A stretch of 64,000 nt of DNA from assembly GCA_965226805.1 (NCBI GenBank), contig CBDDDW010000027.1, forward strand, positions 62,001 to 126,000. Direction: 5' to 3'. The stretch comes from CBDDDW01 sp965226805 (GTDB taxonomy: Bacteria > Chloroflexota > Dehalococcoidia > Lucifugimonadales > JAGWBF01). Position 1 is the first letter of the stretch; each line of letters opens with the position of its first letter. This document shows, piece by piece, positions 25,142 to 32,446 of this stretch. The notes beneath the pieces are model-generated. The model was not told the origin of the DNA. It worked only from the letters and a program-made list of their open reading frames with translations, and searched no databases. The translations under genes and the position numbers were made by a program.

Positions 25142-25581
25142 TGAAGCAGATTCGCTCCGAGATGGAGGTCCAGGCGACTCCCGAGCGGGTGTGGCAGGTC
25201 CTGACCGACCTCGCTTCGTTCCCCGACTGGAACCCATTCATCCGAAGCGCGCTAGGAGAGCTAAGAGAAGGGGCGCGCCTCAAGATCCGGATTCACCCAC
25301 CCGGTGGAATGGGAATGACCTTCAAGCCTACAGTGATCAAGCTGGAGCCTCCGACTGAGCTCCGGTGGAGCGGACGTTTCCTCATGCCTGGACTCTTCGA
25401 CGGGGAGCATTTCTTCATGATCGAGCCCACCGAAGAAGGGCGAGTCCGGTTCATCCAGGGCGAGTGGTTCACCGGTGCGATGGTGCCCATGTTCGATCTC
25501 ATGGGAGCACTCGGAAAAACGTTGAAGGGCTTTGAGGAGATGAACCAGGCCCTCAGGTACCGGGCCGAGCGAGGGGCCTGA
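25141..25581 (+). CDS. SRPBCC (START-like) domain protein
   Basis: 146 residues of the polyketide cyclase/dehydrase SRPBCC type: SEMEVQATPERVWQVLTDLASFPDWNPFI at the N-terminus, strands around HPPGGMGMTFKPTVIKLEP and ELRWSGR, and the C-terminal helix LGKTLKGFEEMNQAL. This fold holds hydrophobic ligands in a pocket. The GTG start shares a base with the menG stop, so it is translated with the quinone genes; binding of a quinone or polyprenyl intermediate is a reasonable guess but unproven. Confidence 0.82.
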   Translation: MKQIRSEMEVQATPERVWQVLTDLASFPDWNPFIRSALGELREGARLKIRIHPPGGMGMTFKPTVIKLEPPTELRWSGRFLMPGLFDGEHFFMIEPTEEGRVRFIQGEWFTGAMVPMFDLMGALGKTLKGFEEMNQALRYRAERGA

Positions 25582-25605
25582 ACCACTATCTCATCTCCGA
25601 GCCTT

Positions 25606-26769
25606 CTACTGAGGCTCGATGGACATCTCCAACTGGCCAGTGGGCTGGCTTATATCTTTCAGATACTCCTCCAGGTCGTCCAGATTGCCGAATCTCTTGT
25701 CGACTTTCTGGCCGATAAACGGCGTTGGGTTCCTGGATGCTTCCCACACAGCCACCACCTCTTTAGTTGAAGAGGCCGCATGCTCAATCTCGGATTGAAC
25801 GCCCCCCGCGATCAGGGGGCTGCCATCCACGTCGAGGGGTATGTAGGCCACGATCATGTCGGACTGATCGATGAGCTTGTAATCCCTGGCCATGATCTGC
25901 CCGTCAATATCCGGGATTATGCCCTCCATCTCCTGCACATTCAGCTGGACAGCCTTTCCTCTGACATCGCAGACTAAGCGTATAGCTCCGGGGTCTTCTT
26001 CTCTGTGCTTGAGCAACATGTGATGCAGGCGTTTCTCGTCGATCATCAATGGGTCGAAGGCAGTGAGATAAGACCTGGTTAGCTTGCGGAAGCGCAACAC
26101 ACGCTCCCAAACTTCGGGTTTCCCCCGAGCATCGCTGATTGGATAGCTTATGTAAGCTTTCCGCTTCCACGGTCGAAATATCAGGTTGTATGCCACCTCC
26201 AACGGGCTGTCGGTCACCTCGGGCTCCAGATTAACGCCGAGCACATAGTTAGGCACGTTATTGAAGAAGGAAGCCAGCATATCGGACGCCAGGATTTCCT
26301 CTTCCCGCCACACCATCAAGTCCTTGAGACTATAGGTCGTGTCGGGGGGCAGCTCCCCCAGGTCCTTGAGCTCATCAAGGCGCAGCTTGACGGCCTCGAC
26401 GTCGTCCACGAAGGTGATTATGGCGTCAGGCCTGAACAGCTCGAAGTCAGAAAGCTCAAAGGCCCTGAAGAGCTTGTTGTCCCACCGGAACACGGCGTGG
26501 GAGCCGACAAACACGGTCTGCGCATCGGAACTCTCGGCGCTGATGCGGCTGAACGCCGAACGTCTCAACACGGCCAGCTCGGCGAGGGGAAGGTCGAGGA
26601 TTTTCCCTTCCTGCAGAGGCTTCCCCGCCTTTTGGCTCTCCTCGTACATAATGTCGCCGATGTTGAATACCGAGTTGACGAGCTTGCCCCGCCGGGCACA
26701 GAGTTCCGAGAGCGCCTGAAGATGCCGCTTCTTATCGATGCCCGTCTGCCCTGTAAAGAGCACCCTCAC
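25606..26769 (-). CDS. AdkA-like kinase fused to nucleoside-deoxyribosyltransferase-like domain
   Basis: 387 residues I can only place by fold. The N-terminal about 190 residues resemble archaeal-type adenylate kinases (FTGQTGIDKKRHLQAL, VNSVFNIGDIMYEE, PDAIITFVDDVEAVKLRL), but the P-loop is degenerate: GQTGIDKKR lacks the glycine before the Lys and the Ser/Thr after it. The C-terminal about 180 residues resemble nucleoside 2-deoxyribosyltransferases (AYISYPISDARG, DYKLIDQSDMIVAYIPLD, and GGVQSEIEHA with a candidate catalytic Glu). The combination suggests nucleotide salvage or signalling. It is convergent with the quinone operon; its ATG at 26769 lies 31 bases after pxpC. Confidence 0.6.
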   Translation of the reverse strand: MRVLFTGQTGIDKKRHLQALSELCARRGKLVNSVFNIGDIMYEESQKAGKPLQEGKILDLPLAELAVLRRSAFSRISAESSDAQTVFVGSHAVFRWDNKLFRAFELSDFELFRPDAIITFVDDVEAVKLRLDELKDLGELPPDTTYSLKDLMVWREEEILASDMLASFFNNVPNYVLGVNLEPEVTDSPLEVAYNLIFRPWKRKAYISYPISDARGKPEVWERVLRFRKLTRSYLTAFDPLMIDEKRLHHMLLKHREEDPGAIRLVCDVRGKAVQLNVQEMEGIIPDIDGQIMARDYKLIDQSDMIVAYIPLDVDGSPLIAGGVQSEIEHAASSTKEVVAVWEASRNPTPFIGQKVDKRFGNLDDLEEYLKDISQPTGQLEMSIEPQ

Positions 26770-26800
26770 CTATTAACCTCCCATCCTTCGTCAAACCACA

Positions 26801-27931
26801 TCAGTCTTTGTCCACGTCCACGTCAAAGCTGTAGGTCTCGCCCTCAACCGTCACCCGAAGGGTCTCGTGCAAGGGCGCCGGTACGGCGGACTCGGAGGTG
26901 TCCGAAGTGTGCTCCGCCAGCGCTGTGACCGCCTCATACTCCACTCCATTTACCCATACCTTGTGCACGCGCCCCGTAAATACGGCACATGGCCCATTCC
27001 TGATTTGCCGGAGGGTACTCTCTTGCTCCTGGAGCACCTGGTGCGCCTTTTCCACATCCACGGCCTCGAAGGTGATCCGGTCGCCGGGGGCAGCCTGGGC
27101 CAGGCTCGGCATGTCGGCGGAGATGACAGTGGCGATCTTCGTGTAGCCTCCGGTGCAACCCCGGTCGGCTGTCAGTATGATAGGCAATCCGTCTCCCGTT
27201 ACCTGGACTGCCCCCAGGGCGTTGCCGTCCGAGATGATGTCCGCTGAACGCTCGTGAGCGATCGCTTTGCCCTCGAGCCTGCAACCTATGCGGTCTGACG
27301 TCGGCGTCACGGTATAGGTGGAGGAGAGGAAGGTCCGGATCCCATCCTCGGTAAACGCATCGTCCTGTGGGCCCATTACCACACGCAGCACAAGGTCGTG
27401 CCCGTATGTGGGGATATACTCGGGCGGTAGGGTACTGCCTTCCACCCTGACGGCGGGCTTGTCCCAAGAGGTGGGGAGCCTATCGCCGGCGGCCAGTGCA
27501 CGGCCTTCGAGCCCACCTAGCTTGGAGCGTGTGTAGGTCGATCGGCTTCCCAGCACCAGGGGGACATCAATACCCCCAGCAACGGCGAGATATGTCCTTA
27601 CACCCTCCCGTACCTTGGCGAAAGAGAGGGTCCCACCCTGGGGGACCGCTACCGGCCGCCACATCGGCAACGGCCGGCTATCCAACGATGGGCCTAGGTC
27701 GGCGCCTGTGACGGCCACGACGGTATTCGCCAGAAAGCGCATTCGAGCCCCGGCCAGAGTGACCTCCAGCCCAGCGTCGCCGTCCTGATTCCCCGCTAGA
27801 AGGTTAGCCGCCCTCAGAGCGAATGGGTCCATGGCGCCGGATACGGGGACCCCGTAGCGCTGGTAGCCGTACCTCCCCAGGTCCTGGACCGTGGCGAACA
27901 TGCCGCCGTCGATTACTTCTAAGACATCCAT
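26801..27931 (-). CDS. pxpC: 5-oxoprolinase subunit PxpC (KipA-like)
   Basis: 376-residue subunit of the PxpABC complex, which opens 5-oxoproline to glutamate with ATP. Family motifs: TVQDLGRYGYQRYGVPVSGAMDPFALRAANLLAGN at the N-terminus, TGADLGP, FAKVREGVRTYLAVAGGIDVP, GSRSTYTRSKLGG, and the DRGCTGGYTKIATV block. The C-terminus has about 60 extra residues (from VNGVEYEAVTALAEHT) not usual in the family, ending in an acidic VDVDKD. Older annotations call this family biotin-dependent carboxyltransferase or allophanate hydrolase subunit 2. pxpB lies upstream past a repeat-bearing gap of 189 bases. Confidence 0.9.
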   Translation of the reverse strand: MDVLEVIDGGMFATVQDLGRYGYQRYGVPVSGAMDPFALRAANLLAGNQDGDAGLEVTLAGARMRFLANTVVAVTGADLGPSLDSRPLPMWRPVAVPQGGTLSFAKVREGVRTYLAVAGGIDVPLVLGSRSTYTRSKLGGLEGRALAAGDRLPTSWDKPAVRVEGSTLPPEYIPTYGHDLVLRVVMGPQDDAFTEDGIRTFLSSTYTVTPTSDRIGCRLEGKAIAHERSADIISDGNALGAVQVTGDGLPIILTADRGCTGGYTKIATVISADMPSLAQAAPGDRITFEAVDVEKAHQVLQEQESTLRQIRNGPCAVFTGRVHKVWVNGVEYEAVTALAEHTSDTSESAVPAPLHETLRVTVEGETYSFDVDVDKD

Positions 27932-27998
27932 CAGGGTAACCGCATCTTTACATCACATCTTTCGCGTGTATCACAAGACTTCTTCCAGGGACTTCATA

Positions 27999-28110
27999 CG
28001 TGGTTCGACAAGCTCACCATGAGCGGATAGTACCACCGCTCATCCCGAGCACGTCGAAAGATCATCATGAGCCCCCCGCAGGGTCATCATGAGTCCATAG
28101 AAAGATCATC
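27999..28110. repeat. Dispersed and short tandem repeats between pxpB and pxpC
   Basis: The 28-base unit at 27999-28026 (with TTCGACAAGCTCACCATGAG) is identical to 22704-22731. It is followed by an inverse-like arm (CCGCTCATCCCGAGCACGTCG) and then three copies of ATCATCATGAG-type units at about 28061-28110. This separates two genes that normally touch, so it is probably a later insertion. Confidence 0.7.
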
Positions 28111-28120
28111 ATGAGCCCTT

Positions 28121-28867
28121 CTAAGAACCAGTGGACCTTTCGCTAACCTCGTAGGCGCCGGCCTCGACCTGCCCTTGAAGCTCCAGGTACCTATCCTCTG
28201 TGACCGGCACAAACCGCACATAGTCTCCGGCGTCCACGACGACCGGCGGTTCGCGATGGGCATCGAAGAGGCGGACGGGCGTCCGGCCGATTAGCCGCCA
28301 GCCGCCGGGGCTTTCGACAGGGTAGACGCCCGTCTGGCGCTCGGCTATTCCCACGGAGCCCGCTGGGATAGCTGTCCGGGGGGTCTCCAGCCGAGGGGTT
28401 GCTATTCTTTCCGACATTCCTCCCAGATAGGGAAAACCGGGGGTAAATCCCATCATATACACGAGGTAATCGGTGCCCGCGTGTGTGTCGATCACCTCTT
28501 GGGGCGACAACTCGTTGTGCGATGCTACTTGATCCAGGTCTGGACCGTACACCCCTCCGTACACAGTGGGAAGTTCCACCACCTTGGGTACTCCTACCGA
28601 GGCGTCCAGTGCCTCGCCCTCCAGGCTCCTCAGGCGCTCCTCAAGCTCGGATAGGGTCAGCAGCAGCGGATCATAGCACACGAGAATCGAGCGATAGGTG
28701 GGGATCAGGTCTATGACTCCTGGCATCTTACACCTGTCGATGGCCAGGAGGAGGTCGCGCACTCTGCGATTGATCTCCGGCGAGATGGCGTCGCCCAGCT
28801 CAATGGAGAGAGCGCTATCGCCGGCAAGGAGGTGCCTGGCCTGGGCATACATGGATGCCACCGGCAC
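28121..28867 (-). CDS. pxpB: 5-oxoprolinase subunit PxpB (KipI-like)
   Basis: 248 residues. Partner of PxpC and PxpA in ATP-dependent 5-oxoproline hydrolysis. Motifs: GDSALSIELGDAISPEINRRV, IPTYRSILVCYDP, and the strongly conserved YLVYMMGFTPGFPYLGGM and TPRTAIPAGSVGIAERQTGVYPVESPGGWRLIGRTP. The GTG start at 28867 shares a base with the pxpA stop (TAGTG), implying coupling; a GTG two codons on is an alternative. Confidence 0.92.
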   Translation of the reverse strand: MPVASMYAQARHLLAGDSALSIELGDAISPEINRRVRDLLLAIDRCKMPGVIDLIPTYRSILVCYDPLLLTLSELEERLRSLEGEALDASVGVPKVVELPTVYGGVYGPDLDQVASHNELSPQEVIDTHAGTDYLVYMMGFTPGFPYLGGMSERIATPRLETPRTAIPAGSVGIAERQTGVYPVESPGGWRLIGRTPVRLFDAHREPPVVVDAGDYVRFVPVTEDRYLELQGQVEAGAYEVSERSTGS

Positions 28868-29658
28868 TACACCAGCGTTCTGAGGGGAACTATCTCAACA
28901 CCGGAGGCCTCCAGCCCAGACCTGAGGGCGGCGGCCATCTCACTGGCGTCTGGGGTGTCGCTATGAAGGCAGAACGTTTCGGCGTGGACCTCGATCTCCT
29001 CGCCGGTGATGGCGGTAGCCTTCCCAGTGGTGACCATCTTGATGCTCCGCTCCACTACCTCTTCGAGGTCGTGGATCACCGCGCCGGGCTTTGAGCGCGG
29101 CACCAGAGTCCCATCAGGGTTGAGAGCTCGGTCGGCGAAAGCCTCCCGAGCGACACGGACGCCCATCTCCCTCGCCACCTCGGACCACGGAGTGCCCGCG
29201 AGAACGACAAGTATCATGTCCGGATCTACATCAAGTACAGCCTGGCAGATAGCCTTCGCCAGGTCTCCACCAACGGCAGCCATATTGTACATGGCGCCGT
29301 GGGGTTTGACGTGCTGGAGCTTTTTCCCGGCCGTGAAGGCGCTCAGGGCCCCTATCTGATACACCACGTCATCCCTTGCTTCTTCCGGAGATACGACCAT
29401 GTTTCGCCGCCCGAAACCCTGGAGGTCCGGAAAGCTGGGGTGCGCTCCCACCGCCACACCGTGCTCCTCGGCGAGGCGGACCGTGTGGCGGATCCACCCC
29501 GGGTCGCCCGCGTGGAAACCGCAGGCTATGTTGGCAGAGGTGATATATTTGATCACCTCTTCGTCGTATCCCATCTTGTAAGCGCCGAAGCTCTCACCCA
29601 TGTCACAGTTAAAATCGATTCTCGCGTCCGTAGACACATCCTCTTCCTCGAATGTCAT
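28867..29658 (-). CDS. pxpA: 5-oxoprolinase subunit PxpA (LamB/YcsF family)
   Basis: 263 residues from the ATG at 29658 (a GTG at 29637, closer to the conserved start IDFNCDMGESFG, is also possible). Family motifs: NCDMGESFGAYKMG, SANIACGFHAGDPGWIRHTV, VGAHPSFPDLQGFGRR, VKPHGAMYN, and REAFADRALNPDGTLVPR. A longer open frame continues upstream but lacks any family match and overlaps the divergent oadG promoter region. First gene of the pxpABC operon. The 5-oxoproline may come in part from gamma-glutamyl compounds, which the ggt product elsewhere in the window also handles. Confidence 0.92.
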   Translation of the reverse strand: MTFEEEDVSTDARIDFNCDMGESFGAYKMGYDEEVIKYITSANIACGFHAGDPGWIRHTVRLAEEHGVAVGAHPSFPDLQGFGRRNMVVSPEEARDDVVYQIGALSAFTAGKKLQHVKPHGAMYNMAAVGGDLAKAICQAVLDVDPDMILVVLAGTPWSEVAREMGVRVAREAFADRALNPDGTLVPRSKPGAVIHDLEEVVERSIKMVTTGKATAITGEEIEVHAETFCLHSDTPDASEMAAALRSGLEASGVEIVPLRTLV

Positions 29659-29801
29659 CCGGCTCGCCGCCGCCTTGACTTTCCCCTCACAATCCAAATT
29701 ATAGCCTATCCCATTTGCACATGCTATACTAGCCCGAATTCGGAGCCTGGCCCCTGGGGCCTCCCGAAAACGGAATAAGAGACAGTCAGGCGGATACGGA
29801 C

Positions 29802-30056
29802 ATGAAGGAAGCCCTGGAACTGACGACTGGAGGCATAGGTGCCGCCTTTTTTGTCCTGGTCCTCCTGGTGCTGGTGGTCCTATTGACAAAGTGGGTCTTG
29901 GAGACCCAGTTCGTTCAGAAGTTGACCGGAGACTCCCCAGAGCTGGCAGCCTCCCGCAGGGCCAAGGCCACCGCTTCGGCCATCGCGATAAGCGTGGCCC
30001 TGGCTGAAGCACGGGAAGAAAGTCCCCGCAACACTCGAGACCAATCTTCGGAGTAG
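29802..30056 (+). CDS. OadG-like gamma subunit of a sodium-pumping decarboxylase
   Basis: 84 residues: one N-terminal membrane helix (about 12-33; GIGAAFFVLVLLVLVVLL) followed by a polar, alanine-rich helix and a charged tail. Size and layout match the OadG/gamma subunits that anchor Na+-translocating decarboxylases. It starts 14 bases before the beta subunit gene, and that context carries most of the assignment. ATG at 29802. Confidence 0.7.
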   Translation: MKEALELTTGGIGAAFFVLVLLVLVVLLTKWVLETQFVQKLTGDSPELAASRRAKATASAIAISVALAEAREESPRNTRDQSSE

Positions 30057-30070
30057 CGGGGACGCCGACT

Positions 30071-31249
30071 GTGCCGGACCTCCTAGAGTACCTGAAAGAG
30101 ACCGGCATATCCAATCTGTATTGGGGCAACCTTCTGCTCTTGGCCGTGGGGCTGGGCTTCATATTCCTGGCGACAGCCAAGAGGTCCGAACCCTACGTGC
30201 TCCTCCCGATTGGGCTGGGAATTATTCTGGGCAATCTCCCGGACAACTCCCTGACCCAACTGGCAGCCGGGGACCCATTGGCCCCGGACGCACTCCAGGA
30301 GTCGGGCATCCTGGGTCTCACCTTCCATTTCGCCCTGTCCTTCTGGAACATCCTGCCTCCGCTGATCTTTCTGGGCCTCGGCGCCATGACCGACTTCGGC
30401 CCCATCCTGGCCAACCCCAAGGGCCTGTTGCTGGGCGCCGCGGCCCAGGTGGGGATCTTCGTGGCTTTCTGGGGCGCACTGGGGCTGAGCGAGGTACCGG
30501 GGCTTGGCCTGGACTTCTCCAACAAGGAAGCGGCGGCCATCGGCATAGTGGGCGGAGCCGACGGCCCTACAACCATATTCGCGTCGGCCATTCTGGCACC
30601 CGATCTACTCGGCCGCACCGCGGTTGTGGCCTACTCCTACATGGCGGGGGTTGTGTTCATCCAACCACCCCTGATGCGGTTGCTTACCACGAGGAGCGAG
30701 CGAGAGATCGTGATGAAGCCGTTGAGGGACCCGTCCCGGCTGGAGAAGCTGATATTCCCCGTTCTGCTCATGATCATCGTTATTCTGCTGGTTCCAGAGG
30801 CGGCGCCCCTCGTCGGCATGTTTGCCATCGGCAACCTATTCGCAGCCAGCGGGGCGGTGCCCCGCTTGAGCAACGCGGCTTCAAACGAGATACTGAACGT
30901 GGTCACCATCTTCCTCATGATCTCGGTAGGAGCACAGCTTGATGCCAAAAAAGTGCTGGAGCCCGAGACTCTGGCGATCCTGGCCCTGGGGCTGGTCGCC
31001 TTTGCCTGTGGCACTATGGGAGGGTTGCTCTTCGCCAAGCTCATGAACCTGGTGGCCTCCGAGAAGGTGAACCCACTGATTGGGTCGGCCGGAGTGTCGG
31101 CGGTGCCGATGGCTGCGCGAATTTCCCACAAGCTGGGCCAGGAGGCCAACCCCTCCAGCTACCTCCTGCAACACGCCATGGGCCCCAACGTAGCCGGAGT
31201 CATCGGCTCAGCGGTCGTGGCCGGCGTGTTCATTACGATACTAACCTGA
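30071..31249 (+). CDS. oadB: Sodium-translocating decarboxylase beta subunit
   Basis: 392-residue membrane protein of the OadB/GcdB/MmdB family, which decarboxylates carboxybiotin and exports Na+. About nine or more hydrophobic helices. Key motifs: GAMTDFGPILANPK, the Na+ site loop GIVGGADGPTTIFASAILAP, and the C-terminal HAMGPNVAGVIGSAVVAGVF. The GTG start at 30071 follows oadG by 14 bases. The alpha (carboxyltransferase) subunit and biotin carrier are not in the window, so the carboxylic-acid substrate (oxaloacetate, methylmalonyl-CoA or glutaconyl-CoA) is not known. Confidence 0.93.
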   Translation: MPDLLEYLKETGISNLYWGNLLLLAVGLGFIFLATAKRSEPYVLLPIGLGIILGNLPDNSLTQLAAGDPLAPDALQESGILGLTFHFALSFWNILPPLIFLGLGAMTDFGPILANPKGLLLGAAAQVGIFVAFWGALGLSEVPGLGLDFSNKEAAAIGIVGGADGPTTIFASAILAPDLLGRTAVVAYSYMAGVVFIQPPLMRLLTTRSEREIVMKPLRDPSRLEKLIFPVLLMIIVILLVPEAAPLVGMFAIGNLFAASGAVPRLSNAASNEILNVVTIFLMISVGAQLDAKKVLEPETLAILALGLVAFACGTMGGLLFAKLMNLVASEKVNPLIGSAGVSAVPMAARISHKLGQEANPSSYLLQHAMGPNVAGVIGSAVVAGVFITILT

Positions 31250-31305
31250 AGAGTGTGGACGACGTGGGTGAGCCTAACGCCATCATACAATGTGGTGGTG
31301 CATTG

Positions 31306-31335
31306 TTGGTGCTCTTGTGTTATTATGTATAATAA
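31306..31335 (+). promoter_or_regulatory. Promoter and operator of the toxin-antitoxin pair
   Basis: TTGGTG (31306-31311), 16-base spacer, TATAAT (31328-31333). The -10 lies inside a perfect palindrome TTATTAT-GT-ATAATAA (31320-31335). The arrangement fits autorepression by the RHH antitoxin. The region is markedly more AT-rich than its surroundings. Confidence 0.6.
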
Positions 31336-31370
31336 TGTATTAATCAGTATCAATATGCATGCCACCACAC

Positions 31371-31871
31371 ATGAAGCTCCTATTCGACGCCGACGGCCTC
31401 ATCAAACTTCAACGAGCAGAACTCCTTGATCTAGTGGCTCGAACGTTCACATGTATGATCCCTGAAGTCGTTTACCATGAAGTAGTTACTCAAGGTATCG
31501 AGAGACTGTACCCCGATGCCCACGAAATAGAGCGAACCGTTAGGACAGCAAGAGTCCTAGTCCAGCCAGCATCTCATAGTGAGCCACTGGAGCCAGGCTT
31601 GGGCATGGGCGAAGCGGCCGTGTTGGACCTGTTTCAACAAGGGAAAGGAGAGCGGATCGTCAGCGACGACCGGCGATTTCTGGCTCTGTTAAGTCGGCAA
31701 GGCGTCCCATTCATAGTGCCGGCCGCGCTGATTGTGCTGATGACTCGCCAAGGTACTCTCGACATCGATCACGCGCATAGCGCTCTTGAGAGGCTCCGAC
31801 CTTGGATTCGAGATGAGGTCTACCAACAGGCTGTACGAGACTTGGAGGAAGGTAGGGCGACGAAGCCATGA
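31371..31871 (+). CDS. PIN-domain ribonuclease toxin
   Basis: 166 residues from the ATG at 31371 (an ATG at 31359 is also possible). The PIN fold residues are visible: Asp in LLFDADGLIKL, a Glu in PEVVYHEVV, Glu in LGMGEAAVLDL, and Asp in RIVSDDRRFLALL. PIN toxins cut RNA with a metal ion. It overlaps the next gene by 4 bases (ATGA). Toxin first and antitoxin second is less common in PIN systems than the reverse. RNA target unknown. Confidence 0.78.
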   Translation: MKLLFDADGLIKLQRAELLDLVARTFTCMIPEVVYHEVVTQGIERLYPDAHEIERTVRTARVLVQPASHSEPLEPGLGMGEAAVLDLFQQGKGERIVSDDRRFLALLSRQGVPFIVPAALIVLMTRQGTLDIDHAHSALERLRPWIRDEVYQQAVRDLEEGRATKP

Positions 31872-32155
31872 GAAGCAAATCGGTCCCGCTGAGGATCCCC
31901 GAGCATCTCCTTGACCTAGCCACCCTTTGCAGCAAGGAGCAGCATACAGACAAGGCCACCGCCTTGCGACAATGGCTCTATCAGGGAGCGGAGGTGTATG
32001 TGCTCAAGCTCGTAGAGGAGGGCCGCTTGAGCGTGTCCAGAGCTGCCCAGGTTCTGGAGATGAGCGTGTATGACCTGCATAATCTGGCGGTTGTCAAGGG
32101 CGTCAAATTGGGTGCAACCCTGGAGCAGTACAGTGCGTCTATGTCAAAACAGTAA
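31868..32155 (+). CDS. Ribbon-helix-helix / UPF0175-like antitoxin
   Basis: 95 residues. The N-terminal KSVPLRIPEHLLDLATLCSKEQHTDKATALRQWLYQGAEVYVLKLVEEG is a ribbon-helix-helix DNA-binding unit. The C-terminal RLSVSRAAQVLEMSVYDLHNLAVVKGVKLGAT resembles UPF0175 helix-turn-helix antitoxins. It overlaps the toxin by ATGA and would bind the palindrome over the promoter while neutralising the PIN protein. Pairing is inferred from order and fold. Confidence 0.75.
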   Translation: MRSKSVPLRIPEHLLDLATLCSKEQHTDKATALRQWLYQGAEVYVLKLVEEGRLSVSRAAQVLEMSVYDLHNLAVVKGVKLGATLEQYSASMSKQ

Positions 32156-32172
32156 TGTAAGATCAGCTTTCC

Positions 32173-32201
32173 TTGACACGTAAGTCAACTCCTAGTACCA
32201 T
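32173..32201 (+). promoter_or_regulatory. Promoter of the SAM-recycling operon
   Basis: TTGACA (32173-32178), 17-base spacer, TACCAT (32196-32201), about 35 bases before the riboswitch. Confidence 0.65.
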
Positions 32202-32235
32202 TGGTTCCTGACGAAAACCGAATAGTAGGTCAACT

Positions 32236-32367
32236 ACCCACCTTATCCAGAAAGGCAGAGGGAACGGCCCTGAGAAGCCGAGCAACCGGTCGGAGTGGTA
32301 GGCAACCACCCTGGCAAGCCGACACGGTGCTAAGTCCGGCCCCGACTGGTCGGGGACAGATGAGGGG
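32236..32367 (+). promoter_or_regulatory. SAM-I (S-box) riboswitch
   Basis: Conserved S-box features occur in order: P1 5' strand CUUAUC (32242-32247), the AGAGGGA...GGCCC block, GAAGCCGAGCAACC (the GNAACC core), a variable P3 hairpin, GGUGCUAAGUCC with the P4 arm, and the P1 3' strand GAUGAG (32359-32364) that pairs with CUUAUC. It binds S-adenosylmethionine and, with the terminator that follows, should switch off the downstream SAM cycle genes when SAM is high. Position directly upstream of mtnA...metK supports this. Confidence 0.92.
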
Positions 32368-32381
32368 GGCTTGCATAAGCT

Positions 32382-32409
32382 AAGCTTCTCTCGTGCGAGA
32401 AGCTTTTTT
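32382..32409 (+). terminator. Riboswitch-controlled intrinsic terminator
   Basis: AAGCTTCTC (32382-32390), loop, GAGAAGCTT (32397-32405), followed by a run of six T (32404-32409). It lies 15 bases after the riboswitch P1 and 38 bases before mtnA, so it is the expression platform. Confidence 0.9.
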
Positions 32410-32446
32410 AGTGGCCTAATATCTTGATGGGGAACAGGACTGTGGC

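Noticed and set aside
29659..30180. Upstream extension of pxpA to 30180
   Set aside because: No family similarity before IDFNCDMGES, and it overlaps oadG and the start of oadB on the other strand.
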